From contig PNLG01000077.1 of the NCBI GenBank assembly GCA_013822915.1, forward strand, positions 1 through 17,130: a DNA stretch of 17,130 nt. Direction: 5' to 3'. The translations under genes were made by a program, and so were the position numbers. Below, one piece after another: positions 1-6,485 of the stretch (positions are counted from its first letter, which is position 1; each line of letters starts with the position of its first letter). Source of the stretch: Sphingomonas sp. (lineage in GTDB: Bacteria; Pseudomonadota; Alphaproteobacteria; Sphingomonadales; Sphingomonadaceae). Under the pieces are notes generated by a model. The model did no database searches. It saw nothing but the letters and a program-made list of their open reading frames with translations, and was not told where the DNA came from.

Positions 1-138
1 CTGCACACGCCCGAAGGATCGCGTCGCGAAGGCACTTGATGGTCGCCCCGGCTCCGCCGGTTTGGCTATCATGGTAAATGGCGCCTTAACCATGTCGGCC
101 AACGCTTCCTCCATCTGCGCTGCGGCACAGTTGAGGAC
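1..138. other. Left-edge region, no gene assigned
   Basis: No gene can be assigned with confidence. On the plus strand the first frame stops at 37-39 (TGA), so at most 12 residues of an upstream gene could end there. On the minus strand a frame is open from an ATG at 112-114 (or ATGs at 91-93 and 70-72) to the window edge. It has no stop, but uses codons such as ATA and AGT that are unusual for the neighbourhood. It could be the start of a divergent gene, but fewer than 40 codons are visible and I do not recognise the product. The segment also holds the CtrA-like inverted repeat annotated separately. Confidence 0.3.
70..94 (+). promoter_or_regulatory. CtrA-like box upstream of the CHAP gene
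   Basis: The sequence reads TAAA (75-78), seven bases, then TTAACC (86-91). This is one mismatch from the alphaproteobacterial CtrA consensus TTAA-N7-TTAAC. The right half extends to TTAACCAT, the commonly described half site. The flanks make an imperfect inverted repeat, catggtaaa (70-78) against ttaaccatg (86-94). It lies about 45 bases before the CHAP start, where an activator would bind. That CtrA binds here is inference; the match is seen directly. Confidence 0.4.
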
Positions 139-693
139 ATGCGTTGTCCTGGACCGATTCTCGCGCTGTGCGGGCTCACGTTGGCAATGCCAGCATCGGC
201 TTCATTGCTCGATTATGTCGGCGAATGCGTGCCGTTTGCCCGCTCGGTGTCCGGAATCCAGATCCGCGGTGACGCCTGGACGTGGTGGGCACAGGCAGAG
301 GGGCGCTATGCCCGCGGCGACACACCGGCCATCGGCAGCGTCATTGTTTTTGCGAAGACGGGCAAGCTGCCGCGCGGCCATGTCGCCGTTGTCAGCCGCA
401 TTGTCGACAGCCGCGTCGTGATGGTTACCCATGCCAATTGGTCGCGCCAGAATGGCGAGCGCGGCCATGTCGAGCAGGACGTAACACTGACCGACGTCTC
501 GCCGCAGGGCGACTGGAGCGCGGTGAAGGTGTGGTACCGAGACAATGTCGGGCTCGGTTCAAGCATCTATCCGGTTTATGGCTTCATCCACGCACGGCCG
601 GTCGCGGTCGGCACGTCGCCCGTTCGCCCCGCGCCAGAGCTCACGGCGTCGCGCCCCGATTACCTCGGCGCGCTCATCGACGCTTATCGCTGA
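139..693 (+). CDS. Secreted CHAP-domain cysteine hydrolase (amidase/endopeptidase-like)
   Basis: A 184-residue protein. Residues 1-21 look like a signal peptide (short basic start, hydrophobic core, cleavage after MPASA), so it should act in the periplasm. The rest is a CHAP (NlpC/P60-like) fold. The catalytic Cys is C30 in GECVPFAR, the His is H81 in RGHVAVVSRI, and THANW (97-101) supplies the third polar position. CHAP enzymes cut amide or peptide bonds in peptidoglycan; the exact bond here is unknown. The start is ATG 139; the frame is open upstream to position 40 but has no ATG, GTG or TTG. The GAGGA before the ATG is unusually close. It converges on the chemotaxis gene with 18 bases between stops. 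A CtrA-like box upstream suggests cell-cycle control, as is common for division-linked hydrolases (inference). Confidence 0.85.
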   Translation: MRCPGPILALCGLTLAMPASASLLDYVGECVPFARSVSGIQIRGDAWTWWAQAEGRYARGDTPAIGSVIVFAKTGKLPRGHVAVVSRIVDSRVVMVTHANWSRQNGERGHVEQDVTLTDVSPQGDWSAVKVWYRDNVGLGSSIYPVYGFIHARPVAVGTSPVRPAPELTASRPDYLGALIDAYR

Positions 694-711
694 ATCGGTA
701 ATGCTCGCCTG

Positions 712-2205
712 TCAGGCAGTCATGCGGCGCATGCGTGCCAGGCTTGCCTCCAGCGCTTGCGGCGTAATCGATTCGCTCGCGGCGCTGGTGAGGTCGAGAT
801 AAGCCAGTTCGAAATTGCCCCAGCGCCGCCCTTCAAACCACAGCGGCACAAACACATTCTTGAGCGGCAAAAACTCGTTATGCCCAAGCTTCATTCGGTA
901 ACAATTGAGCATCGCCGGAGCCGTGCTGGCGAGCGCACGGCGCATGCAATCATCAAGGCCCATCTGGCGCCGGTTGCGTGACCAGGTATTGTTCCATTCG
1001 GGATCAGCCCCTTGCGGTTGCGAGCGCAGGGTCAAGTGCGTGGGCAAATAACCGTTAGCATCGCTCACCACACAGCCAATCGACCGTTCGACATCGTGGG
1101 TTACCCGGTCCAGGACCGGGCGGATGTGCCGGTCGGCAAAGTCGCAGAACCGGTTGGTATGCTGTTCGGGGTTCGTACCCGGAATCAGCCGATAGTCGGT
1201 GTCAAACACATCGTCGATGCTCACCTCGCCACGCCGGATGGCGCCCTCGACCAGTTGGGTCAGCTCACGGCCGACCGCCACTGCGGTGTCGATTAGGGGG
1301 CTGTCGTCAATCGTCACACCTGAACCGGCCAATTGATCGAGCATCAGGTTACAAGCGGTCTCCAACCCCTCCAGCCGCACGCGCGCCGCCCGCAGCGCCA
1401 TGCCGTTTTTGCGAGTGGCATGCGCCGATGACGATAATCCCTGCTGCGCAGCCGCGATGCTGCGGTGCATTTCGCGGTTGCTTTCGGCAATGCCATCGGT
1501 TTGTTCATCGACCCGGGTGACGATGGTCTGGATGTCGGCCACGGTATCGCGTAGCACACTAAAGCGCTCAGCCACCGCATGCCCTTGATTGGAACCCGCT
1601 TTTATCTCGTCGGTGAAGGCATTTGCCTGGACCACGAGCGCACCCACGGTCCGGTCGATCTGTTGCGTTGCCTCGCGCGTGTGCTGCGCAAGCCGTTTCA
1701 CTTCGGTCGCAACGATGGCAAAGGCAGACCCGGCCTGCCCCGCGCGCGCTGCCTCAATCGCTGCATTGAGCGCAAGCATATTGGTTTGCTGGGCAATTCC
1801 GCCGATGAGCTGGGACACACCTTGCACGCGCTCCAGCGCATCGGCCATTTGCGACAGCCGCGCGCTCAACCGTTCGACCAAATCCGACACCGCGCCAAAG
1901 CTGGTGAAGCTATCGGCAATCGCCGCTGCCCCCTGCCCCAGTTGCTGCTTTGCCTGTTCGGACAGGATGCGCGCCTCCGCAATTGCGGCGGCCACCCGCG
2001 CATGATCGGCGGCGAGCGCATCAGCCACCAGATCAAACCCGTCGAGGTCGGCAATCGTCTGGTCAATCTGGTCGGACGCGACCGAAACATGGCCGCCAAC
2101 ATCGGCGCACTCGACCACCAACACCCCGCATTGGCGCGCGACATCAGCGATGATCGCTTCGATACTCCCCCGATCTGTCACACAACAAAGTGTAGCGAAT
2201 GACAC
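712..2205 (-). CDS. Soluble methyl-accepting chemotaxis protein with C-terminal sensor-like domain
   Basis: A 497-residue protein. The conserved hairpin tip of the MCP signalling domain is clear at about 138-172 (GIAQQTNMLALNAAIEAARA, then FAIVATEVKRLAQ), flanked by long helices from about 60 to 290. No transmembrane segment or signal peptide is visible, so it should be cytoplasmic. Residues 310-470 form a second domain with GYLPTH, SRNRRQ and GRRWGNFELAY. A similar tail follows the signalling domain in many alphaproteobacterial MCPs and resembles a PAS/Cache-type sensor; its ligand is unknown. MCPs relay signals to CheA through CheW, but no che gene is in this window. The start shown is GTG 2205; GTG 2181 is a close alternative and neither has a strong ribosome binding site. 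Confidence 0.88.
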   Translation of the reverse strand: MSFATLCCVTDRGSIEAIIADVARQCGVLVVECADVGGHVSVASDQIDQTIADLDGFDLVADALAADHARVAAAIAEARILSEQAKQQLGQGAAAIADSFTSFGAVSDLVERLSARLSQMADALERVQGVSQLIGGIAQQTNMLALNAAIEAARAGQAGSAFAIVATEVKRLAQHTREATQQIDRTVGALVVQANAFTDEIKAGSNQGHAVAERFSVLRDTVADIQTIVTRVDEQTDGIAESNREMHRSIAAAQQGLSSSAHATRKNGMALRAARVRLEGLETACNLMLDQLAGSGVTIDDSPLIDTAVAVGRELTQLVEGAIRRGEVSIDDVFDTDYRLIPGTNPEQHTNRFCDFADRHIRPVLDRVTHDVERSIGCVVSDANGYLPTHLTLRSQPQGADPEWNNTWSRNRRQMGLDDCMRRALASTAPAMLNCYRMKLGHNEFLPLKNVFVPLWFEGRRWGNFELAYLDLTSAASESITPQALEASLARMRRMTA

Positions 2206-2570
2206 CTAACCAGACGTAAAGGCACCTGACGATTGATCCTATTACGTTAACCACGCTCGCCAAGACTTTGATCGCAAGTAGTTTTGTATAGCGCCATCAT
2301 GCGCGATATTTGCCCACAAAACCGGCGATGACGATCCTGGCCACTGGTGCGGGGCGCAGTCCAGCTGCACCCGGTCTGGGCGCAAGTGCCTCGCCGGTTA
2401 CAGCGCCCGTGCCACCACCCGCCAGTGCGGCGGCAATCACCGCTGCTGTTGCCCGGCAAATCGCAGCAGCGGGCACACCCCTCACCTATCGTCCGCCCAT
2501 CGCCGCGCGCACCGCACTTGGCAACGACAGCGCCATTGCGCAGATCCGCGCACGCAGGCATGATCGCACC
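2206..2570. other. Non-coding or poorly coding stretch before the VWA gene
   Basis: This 365-base stretch holds no gene I can recognise. The frame of the VWA gene stays open upstream to a TTG at 2310 and an ATG at 2328, adding up to 87 Ala/Pro-rich residues. Third positions in it are clearly less GC-biased than in the gene proper, and homologues are known to start at MFINFLDELR-type sequences. I therefore treat it as leader. It contains GTTAACCAC at 2246-2254, which resembles a CtrA half site but lacks the second half, and a TATAGC at 2287-2292 that could be a weak -10 with no convincing -35. No tRNA-like cloverleaf is visible. Confidence 0.4.
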
Positions 2571-3749
2571 ATGTTCATAAACTTTCTCGACGAGCTGCGC
2601 GCCGCCGGCATTCCCGCCAGCATGAAAGAGCATTTGCTGTTGCTGGAAGCTTTGTCAGCCAACGTGATCGACCGCACGCCCGACCAGTTTTATTACCTCT
2701 CTCGCTCGGTCTATGTGAAGGATGAGGGGCTGCTCGACCGGTTCGATCAGGTATTTGCGAAGGTATTCCGCGGCATCGCCACCAGCTTTGCAACCCAAGG
2801 CGCCGAAATCCCCGAAGAATGGCTGCGCGCGGTTGCCGAAAAATATCTGACGGCGGAGGAAATGGCTGCGATCAAGTCGCTCGGCTCGTGGGACGAGATT
2901 ATGGCGACGCTGAAACAGCGGCTTGCCGAGCAACAGGGCCGGCATGAGGGCGGCAATAAATGGGTCGGGACCAAGGGCACTTCCCCCTATGGCAATTCGG
3001 GTTACAACCCCGAAGGCGTGCGGATCGGCGGCGAGAGCAAGGAAAAGCGCGCGCTGAAAGTATGGGACCAGCGCGAGTTCCGCAATCTCGACAACACCCG
3101 CGAGCTGGGCACCCGCAACATCAAGATCGCGCTGCGCCGCCTGCGCAGGTTCGCGCGCGAAGGGGCAGCGGACGAGCTTGATATCGACGCAACGATCGAT
3201 GGCACCGCGCGGCAGGGCTGGCTCGACGTCGTGATGCGGCCCGAACGGCATAATGCGGTCAAGCTGCTGCTGTTCCTCGACGTTGGCGGCTCGATGGACC
3301 CGTGGGTGAAGCTGTGCGAGGAATTGTTTTCGGCGGCGACGACTGAGTTCAAGAATCTGGAATTCTTCTACTTCCACAACTGCCCCTATGAGGGAGTGTG
3401 GAAGGACAATCGCCGCCGCTTTTCCGAACGCACGCCAATGTGGGATGTGCTCCACAAATATGGCCATGATTACAAGCTGGTGATCGTCGGCGATGCGTCG
3501 ATGAGCCCGTATGAAATCACCCATCCCGGCGGCTCGGTTGAACATTTCAACGAGGAATCGGGCGCGGTGTGGATCCACCGGCTGACTACCACTTATCCGG
3601 CGGCGGTGTGGCTTAACCCGATCCCGAGTGAACAATGGGGTTATTCACAGTCGATCCGCATCGTGCGCGAATTAATGAACGACCGCATGTATCCGCTGAC
3701 GCTGGCGGGCCTTGACGAGGGGATGCGGGAACTGACGCGAAAGCGGTGA
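2571..3749 (+). CDS. CoxE-like VWA domain protein
   Basis: A 392-residue cytoplasmic protein of the CoxE-like/VWA family. The N-terminal half (MFINFLDELR, then EHLLLLEAL) is the helical region typical of the family. The VWA domain begins about residue 228, with the metal site as KLLLFLDVGGSMD: D237 and S241 are kept, and the middle serine of DxSxS is glycine, as is frequent in CoxE-type proteins. GDAS at 307-310 supplies the later acidic position. Such proteins usually pair with a MoxR-type AAA+ ATPase in metal-centre or protein-complex assembly. No such ATPase is adjacent here, so the partner is unknown. ATG 2571 is chosen because family members begin there; an in-frame extension to 2328 or 2310 is possible. 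The metal role is inferred from the family. Confidence 0.85.
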   Translation: MFINFLDELRAAGIPASMKEHLLLLEALSANVIDRTPDQFYYLSRSVYVKDEGLLDRFDQVFAKVFRGIATSFATQGAEIPEEWLRAVAEKYLTAEEMAAIKSLGSWDEIMATLKQRLAEQQGRHEGGNKWVGTKGTSPYGNSGYNPEGVRIGGESKEKRALKVWDQREFRNLDNTRELGTRNIKIALRRLRRFAREGAADELDIDATIDGTARQGWLDVVMRPERHNAVKLLLFLDVGGSMDPWVKLCEELFSAATTEFKNLEFFYFHNCPYEGVWKDNRRRFSERTPMWDVLHKYGHDYKLVIVGDASMSPYEITHPGGSVEHFNEESGAVWIHRLTTTYPAAVWLNPIPSEQWGYSQSIRIVRELMNDRMYPLTLAGLDEGMRELTRKR

Positions 3750-3754
3750 GCCGC

Positions 3755-3790
3755 GGTTTGATCGGCGTCAATGCCGCGCGCGGCGAAACC
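3755..3790 (+). other. GC-rich stem-loop after the VWA gene
   Basis: GGTTT (3755-3759) can pair with AAACC (3786-3790), enclosing the perfect palindrome GCCGCGCGCGGC at 3773-3784. No T-run follows, so it is not a standard intrinsic terminator. It may protect the VWA transcript end or form part of the leader of the small downstream gene. Confidence 0.35.
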
Positions 3791-3801
3791 GGCGACAGAC
3801 G

Positions 3802-3822
3802 CTTCGATCCTTTTGATCGGAG
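3802..3822 (+). promoter_or_regulatory. Hairpin burying the ribosome binding site of the 42-residue peptide
   Basis: CTTCGATC (3802-3809) pairs with GATCGGAG (3815-3822) across the loop CTTTT. The stem has eight pairs, one of them G-U. The 3' arm contains GGAG (3819-3822), the only good Shine-Dalgarno sequence for the ATG at 3830. A closed hairpin would block ribosome entry, and a stem this short could melt with temperature or open through coupled translation. The pairing is seen directly; the regulatory role is inference. Confidence 0.45.
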
Positions 3823-3829
3823 AAACGCC

Positions 3830-3958
3830 ATGACCCTGTTGTTCGACCAGCCCTTCATCGCGCTCGCACTGTCCGCGATAACGACTTTTGCGCTCGTGCT
3901 GGGCTATGTCAGTCTCACCGACCGCGATCCGGTCGAAGGCGGCGGCCCAAGCGCCTAG
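3830..3958 (+). CDS. Small single-pass membrane peptide (hypothetical)
   Basis: A 42-residue peptide of unknown function. One hydrophobic segment spans about residues 8-26 (FIALALSAITTFALVLGYV), followed by a short acidic and glycine-rich tail ending in GGGPSA. It is probably a one-helix inner membrane protein. The start ATG 3830 has GGAG seven bases upstream, which decides it against a GTG at 3746. That GTG overlaps the VWA stop and would add 28 polar residues. The gene follows the VWA gene by 80 bases in the same direction and may share its transcript. The ribosome binding site lies inside a predicted hairpin. No recognisable family. Confidence 0.55.
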   Translation: MTLLFDQPFIALALSAITTFALVLGYVSLTDRDPVEGGGPSA

Positions 3959-4100
3959 CCCCAGGCTCGCTTCATCGCGCGCCCGATTCGCTTTGCCGCA
4001 AGCACGTTGCCCAAACGATTCCCGCGAGTCTCGACTTGTGCGATAACGCAGGTCACGGATTAGGGAGACGTCGGACACCGCAGCATCATCGGGGGGCAGC

Positions 4101-4685
4101 ATGAAGCAGGCACGCACGCGCCAACGCCATTCGCATCGTGATCGGGGCACTTCGTTCGGCGGTCGTCCGCCGCAACGCCCGCCCGTGACGCCGCCTCGAT
4201 CCGCCGAACGCAGCGCAATACCGCTGCTGGATGTCGACGAACCGCTGGTCGAAGGCGCACCATCGCTCAGCCGCCAAAGCCGTCGTCAAGAGCGACGAGC
4301 CCAGGCCAAGGCCGCGCGTCGGTGTGGGGTGCCGGTGTCTTTGGCGCCGGTGGTGCCGACTGAAACGCCGGTGGTGCCGACTAAAACGGCGGCGGTCGAC
4401 GCTGACGAGCCAATGACCAAAGCCCCCACCCCGCTCGCCGCGCCAATCGCGCAACACAGCGAACAATCGGCACCCGATCCCGAAATCACTCCGCTGCCGC
4501 GCCACAAGGCGCTTGCCAAGCCGCGCTCGCGGGCAATGATCATTCTCGACCGGCTGTTTCGCGGCCCCTTCCGCCGCCGTCCGATTGAGGCGCTGCCGCC
4601 AATCGATCAGCTGCGCGCGCTGCGCGATAATCTGGCAAGCGTCCAGTCGACCATCGACCGGCTGCTCGCGAATGCGGCGGCGTGA
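4101..4685 (+). CDS. Proline-rich, basic hypothetical protein
   Basis: A 194-residue protein with no family I recognise. The first 75 residues are Arg/Gln/Pro-rich and probably disordered. Residues 82-95 are two copies of a seven-residue unit (PVVPTET, PVVPTKT), and a Pro/Ala-rich linker follows. The last 50 residues look folded: a basic segment (RAMIILDRLFRGPFRRRP), then an amphipathic helix (DQLRALRDNLASVQSTIDRL). There is no signal peptide. GGGGGG lies just upstream of ATG 4101. The gene ends eight bases before the stop of the convergent NamZ-family gene. The opposite strand is also open over most of this region, but its translation has no folded-looking segment and no comparable start signal, so I prefer the plus strand. 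Confidence 0.6.
   Translation: MKQARTRQRHSHRDRGTSFGGRPPQRPPVTPPRSAERSAIPLLDVDEPLVEGAPSLSRQSRRQERRAQAKAARRCGVPVSLAPVVPTETPVVPTKTAAVDADEPMTKAPTPLAAPIAQHSEQSAPDPEITPLPRHKALAKPRSRAMIILDRLFRGPFRRRPIEALPPIDQLRALRDNLASVQSTIDRLLANAAA
4345..4386 (+). repeat. 21-bp tandem repeat, two copies
   Basis: The unit cgccggtggtgccgactgaa plus one base occurs at 4345-4365 and again at 4366-4386, with one mismatch (G to A in the second copy). It is a multiple of three and encodes a duplicated PVVPTxT unit in the proline-rich protein. This is a recent in-frame duplication, and copy number may vary between strains. Confidence 0.85.
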
Positions 4686-4692
4686 CCCGCGC

Positions 4693-5898
4693 TCAGGCGT
4701 CCGTATAAAGCAGGAAGCGGCGTCGCATCTCAGCCCAACCTTGCTCATCGCGGGCCGTCACCGCATCCAGATCGCCCGGCGTCGCGGCCGCATCATCGAC
4801 CCACTCACGCAACCCCGGCCCGCCATTGATGACGTCGATCGCCAGCTTGCCGAATTCATACTCATAGGGAAAATCGCGCCACAGATCATAATCGGGATAG
4901 AGCGCGCGGATCGCCTTGAACGCCAGCGCCTGCACCCGCCACGGGCGGAATGCATCATGGTGATATCCCGGCCCCTCGGCATGAATGTGGACGCCGTTGC
5001 AAAGCTGCCCCACATGCTTGTGGAACGTCGGCTGGAACCAAATATCGCGAAGCGTGCAGCCCGCCAGCCACTCAGGCGCCATCCGCTGCATCGCCGCAAT
5101 CACCGCGCGCGCGTCGAGATCGGGCGCGCCAAAGATTTCAAGCGGGCGGGTCGTCCCGCGCCCTTCGGACAATGTCGTCCCCTCCAGCATCACCGTGCCG
5201 GGATAGGCGCGCGCCATATTGACGTTGGGCGCATTCGGGCTGGGGTTGATCCACACGCGGTCGGCGGGCCAGCCATAGCCGGGGGCGTCACCCGGTGCCC
5301 ACCCCTCCATGCCGATCACGCGGTAATCAACGTCGAGCCGGTAGTGCGCGATGAACCAGTGCCCAAGCTCGCCCAGCGTTAGCCCATGGCGCATCGGCAT
5401 CGGCCCGGCGCCGACAAAACTCTCCCACCTGGGGCGCAGCGTCATCCCCTCCACCGGGCGGCCAACCGGATTGGGGCGGTCGAGCACCCACACCGATTTG
5501 CCATACGCGGCCGCTGCCTCCAGCACATAAAGTAGCGTCGTCACAAAGGTATAGATGCGCGTGCCCAGATCCTGAAGATCGACCAGCATCACATCAAATG
5601 TACCCATGGATTGCCCGGTCGGGCGGCGCACTTCGCCGTAAAGGCTGAACACGGGGATGTTATAGATCGGGTCGGTGAAGTCCGGCGACTCCATCATATT
5701 GTCCTGCAAATCGCCCCGCACGCCGTGCTGCGGTCCGAACATCGCCGACACATTGAGCCCGCAGGCGATCAGCGCGTCGAGGCTATGGGTCAAGTCACGC
5801 GTCACCGACGCCGGATGCGCGAGCAGCGCGACCCGCTTGCCTTCCAGTGGCTTACGCAGGTCGGGGTCGGCGAGCAGTCGATCGATACCGAAGTTCAT
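4693..5898 (-). CDS. namZ: DUF1343 family protein (NamZ-type exo-beta-N-acetylmuramidase)
   Basis: A 401-residue protein of the DUF1343 family. Its characterised member NamZ removes terminal MurNAc from peptidoglycan fragments. Family motifs in order are FGPQHGVRG (54-62), LVDLQDLGTRIYTF (105-118), LDRPNPVGRPVEG (139-151), then PSPNAPN and EGTTLSEGRGTTRPLE. Many family members are exported, but this one begins MNFGIDRLL with no signal peptide, so it should be cytoplasmic and might act on recycled muropeptides (inference). The start ATG 5898 overlaps the stop of the DOMON-like gene as ATGA. This indicates translational coupling and rules out the 67-residue open extension upstream, which lies inside that gene. 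Activity on MurNAc is inferred from the family only. Confidence 0.85.
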   Translation of the reverse strand: MNFGIDRLLADPDLRKPLEGKRVALLAHPASVTRDLTHSLDALIACGLNVSAMFGPQHGVRGDLQDNMMESPDFTDPIYNIPVFSLYGEVRRPTGQSMGTFDVMLVDLQDLGTRIYTFVTTLLYVLEAAAAYGKSVWVLDRPNPVGRPVEGMTLRPRWESFVGAGPMPMRHGLTLGELGHWFIAHYRLDVDYRVIGMEGWAPGDAPGYGWPADRVWINPSPNAPNVNMARAYPGTVMLEGTTLSEGRGTTRPLEIFGAPDLDARAVIAAMQRMAPEWLAGCTLRDIWFQPTFHKHVGQLCNGVHIHAEGPGYHHDAFRPWRVQALAFKAIRALYPDYDLWRDFPYEYEFGKLAIDVINGGPGLREWVDDAAATPGDLDAVTARDEQGWAEMRRRFLLYTDA

Positions 5899-6428
5899 GC
5901 GCCGCTTGGTGCCGGGAGGGAGGCGATAAAGCAATCCCGCTTGTGGAAATCGGGCGGTCCGGCCGCATGGGCAAGCGCGAAGTAACTGCGCGCCCCATCC
6001 CGCGTCTCGATCACCGCGCTTAAGCCCAATTGCCAGTCCGCCGCGCGCGCCAAGTCCGGCAGGCGCCAGTGCGCGGTCAGCACTGCCTCCCCCTTCCACC
6101 AGCCGAAATCACGCTGTGGCGCCGCCGCCGCTGCCGCCATGCCGTCACGATAGTCGCCAAAGCGAGACGCCGCCCACGCCCCCGACGGTGCCATGTTGAG
6201 TTCGACATAGGCCGGGTTGCCCGGGCGCGCGACGAATGCTTCAAAGCAGCTATGCCGCCACAATCCGTCCTGCCGGTCGGGCGCGGCCGCGGTGGGCCAA
6301 ACCACCTCGGCAAGCCGCCCGTAACAGCGATGGCGCAGCGACACCATGTCGCCGCATCGCCGGACGTGCACCGCAATCGCGCTGATCGCCTCGCTGGCAT
6401 TGGCGGCATGGGGGATCAGGTGGAACAT
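5895..6428 (-). CDS. DOMON-like domain protein
   Basis: A protein of 177 residues of the DOMON-like type, a beta-sandwich related to family 9 carbohydrate-binding modules. Recognisable motifs are LWRHSCFEAFV (56-66), YVELNMAPSGAWA (74-86) and FGDYRDGM (90-97). There is no signal peptide or membrane segment. The fold usually binds sugars or haem in other contexts; the ligand here is unknown. Its stop overlaps the start of the NamZ-family gene (ATGA), so the two are co-translated and probably functionally linked. The start is taken as ATG 6428, giving MFHLIPH. A GTG six bases upstream (6434) is equally possible, and neither has a clear ribosome binding site. Confidence 0.8.
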   Translation of the reverse strand: MFHLIPHAANASEAISAIAVHVRRCGDMVSLRHRCYGRLAEVVWPTAAAPDRQDGLWRHSCFEAFVARPGNPAYVELNMAPSGAWAASRFGDYRDGMAAAAAAPQRDFGWWKGEAVLTAHWRLPDLARAADWQLGLSAVIETRDGARSYFALAHAAGPPDFHKRDCFIASLPAPSGA

Positions 6429-6485
6429 CGGCACGACGCGGATACTATGAAATCGCGGCCATGATCGCTACAGGCTGCGGATCAC

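Noticed and set aside
707..717. Palindrome GCCTGTCAGGC between the convergent CHAP and chemoreceptor ends, as a terminator
   Set aside because: The loop would be a single base and no T-run follows on either strand.
1579..2202. 207-residue plus-strand frame
   Set aside because: Antisense to the chemoreceptor's conserved signalling domain; no motifs of its own.
2246..2254. GTTAACCAC as a full CtrA site upstream of the chemoreceptor and VWA genes
   Set aside because: Only one half matches; no TTAA-like sequence lies seven bases away on either strand.
2299..2331. Ten-codon leader peptide (MRDICPQNRR) before the VWA gene
   Set aside because: No ribosome binding site, no attenuator-like structure following, and ORFs this short arise easily by chance.
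2655..3635. 326-residue minus-strand frame
   Set aside because: Antisense shadow of the VWA gene, which has clear family motifs; long shadows are expected at this GC content.
3746..3829. GTG at 3746 as start of the small membrane protein, overlapping the VWA stop
   Set aside because: It would add 28 polar residues before the membrane helix, while ATG 3830 has a well-placed GGAG.
4086..4748. 220-residue minus-strand frame opposite the proline-rich gene
   Set aside because: Its translation is Arg-rich with no folded-looking part, it runs into the NamZ gene end, and the plus strand has a better start signal and helical C-terminus.
5899..6099. 67-residue upstream extension of the NamZ-family frame
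   Set aside because: It lies inside the DOMON-like gene in another frame; the ATGA overlap gives a normal coupled start at 5898.
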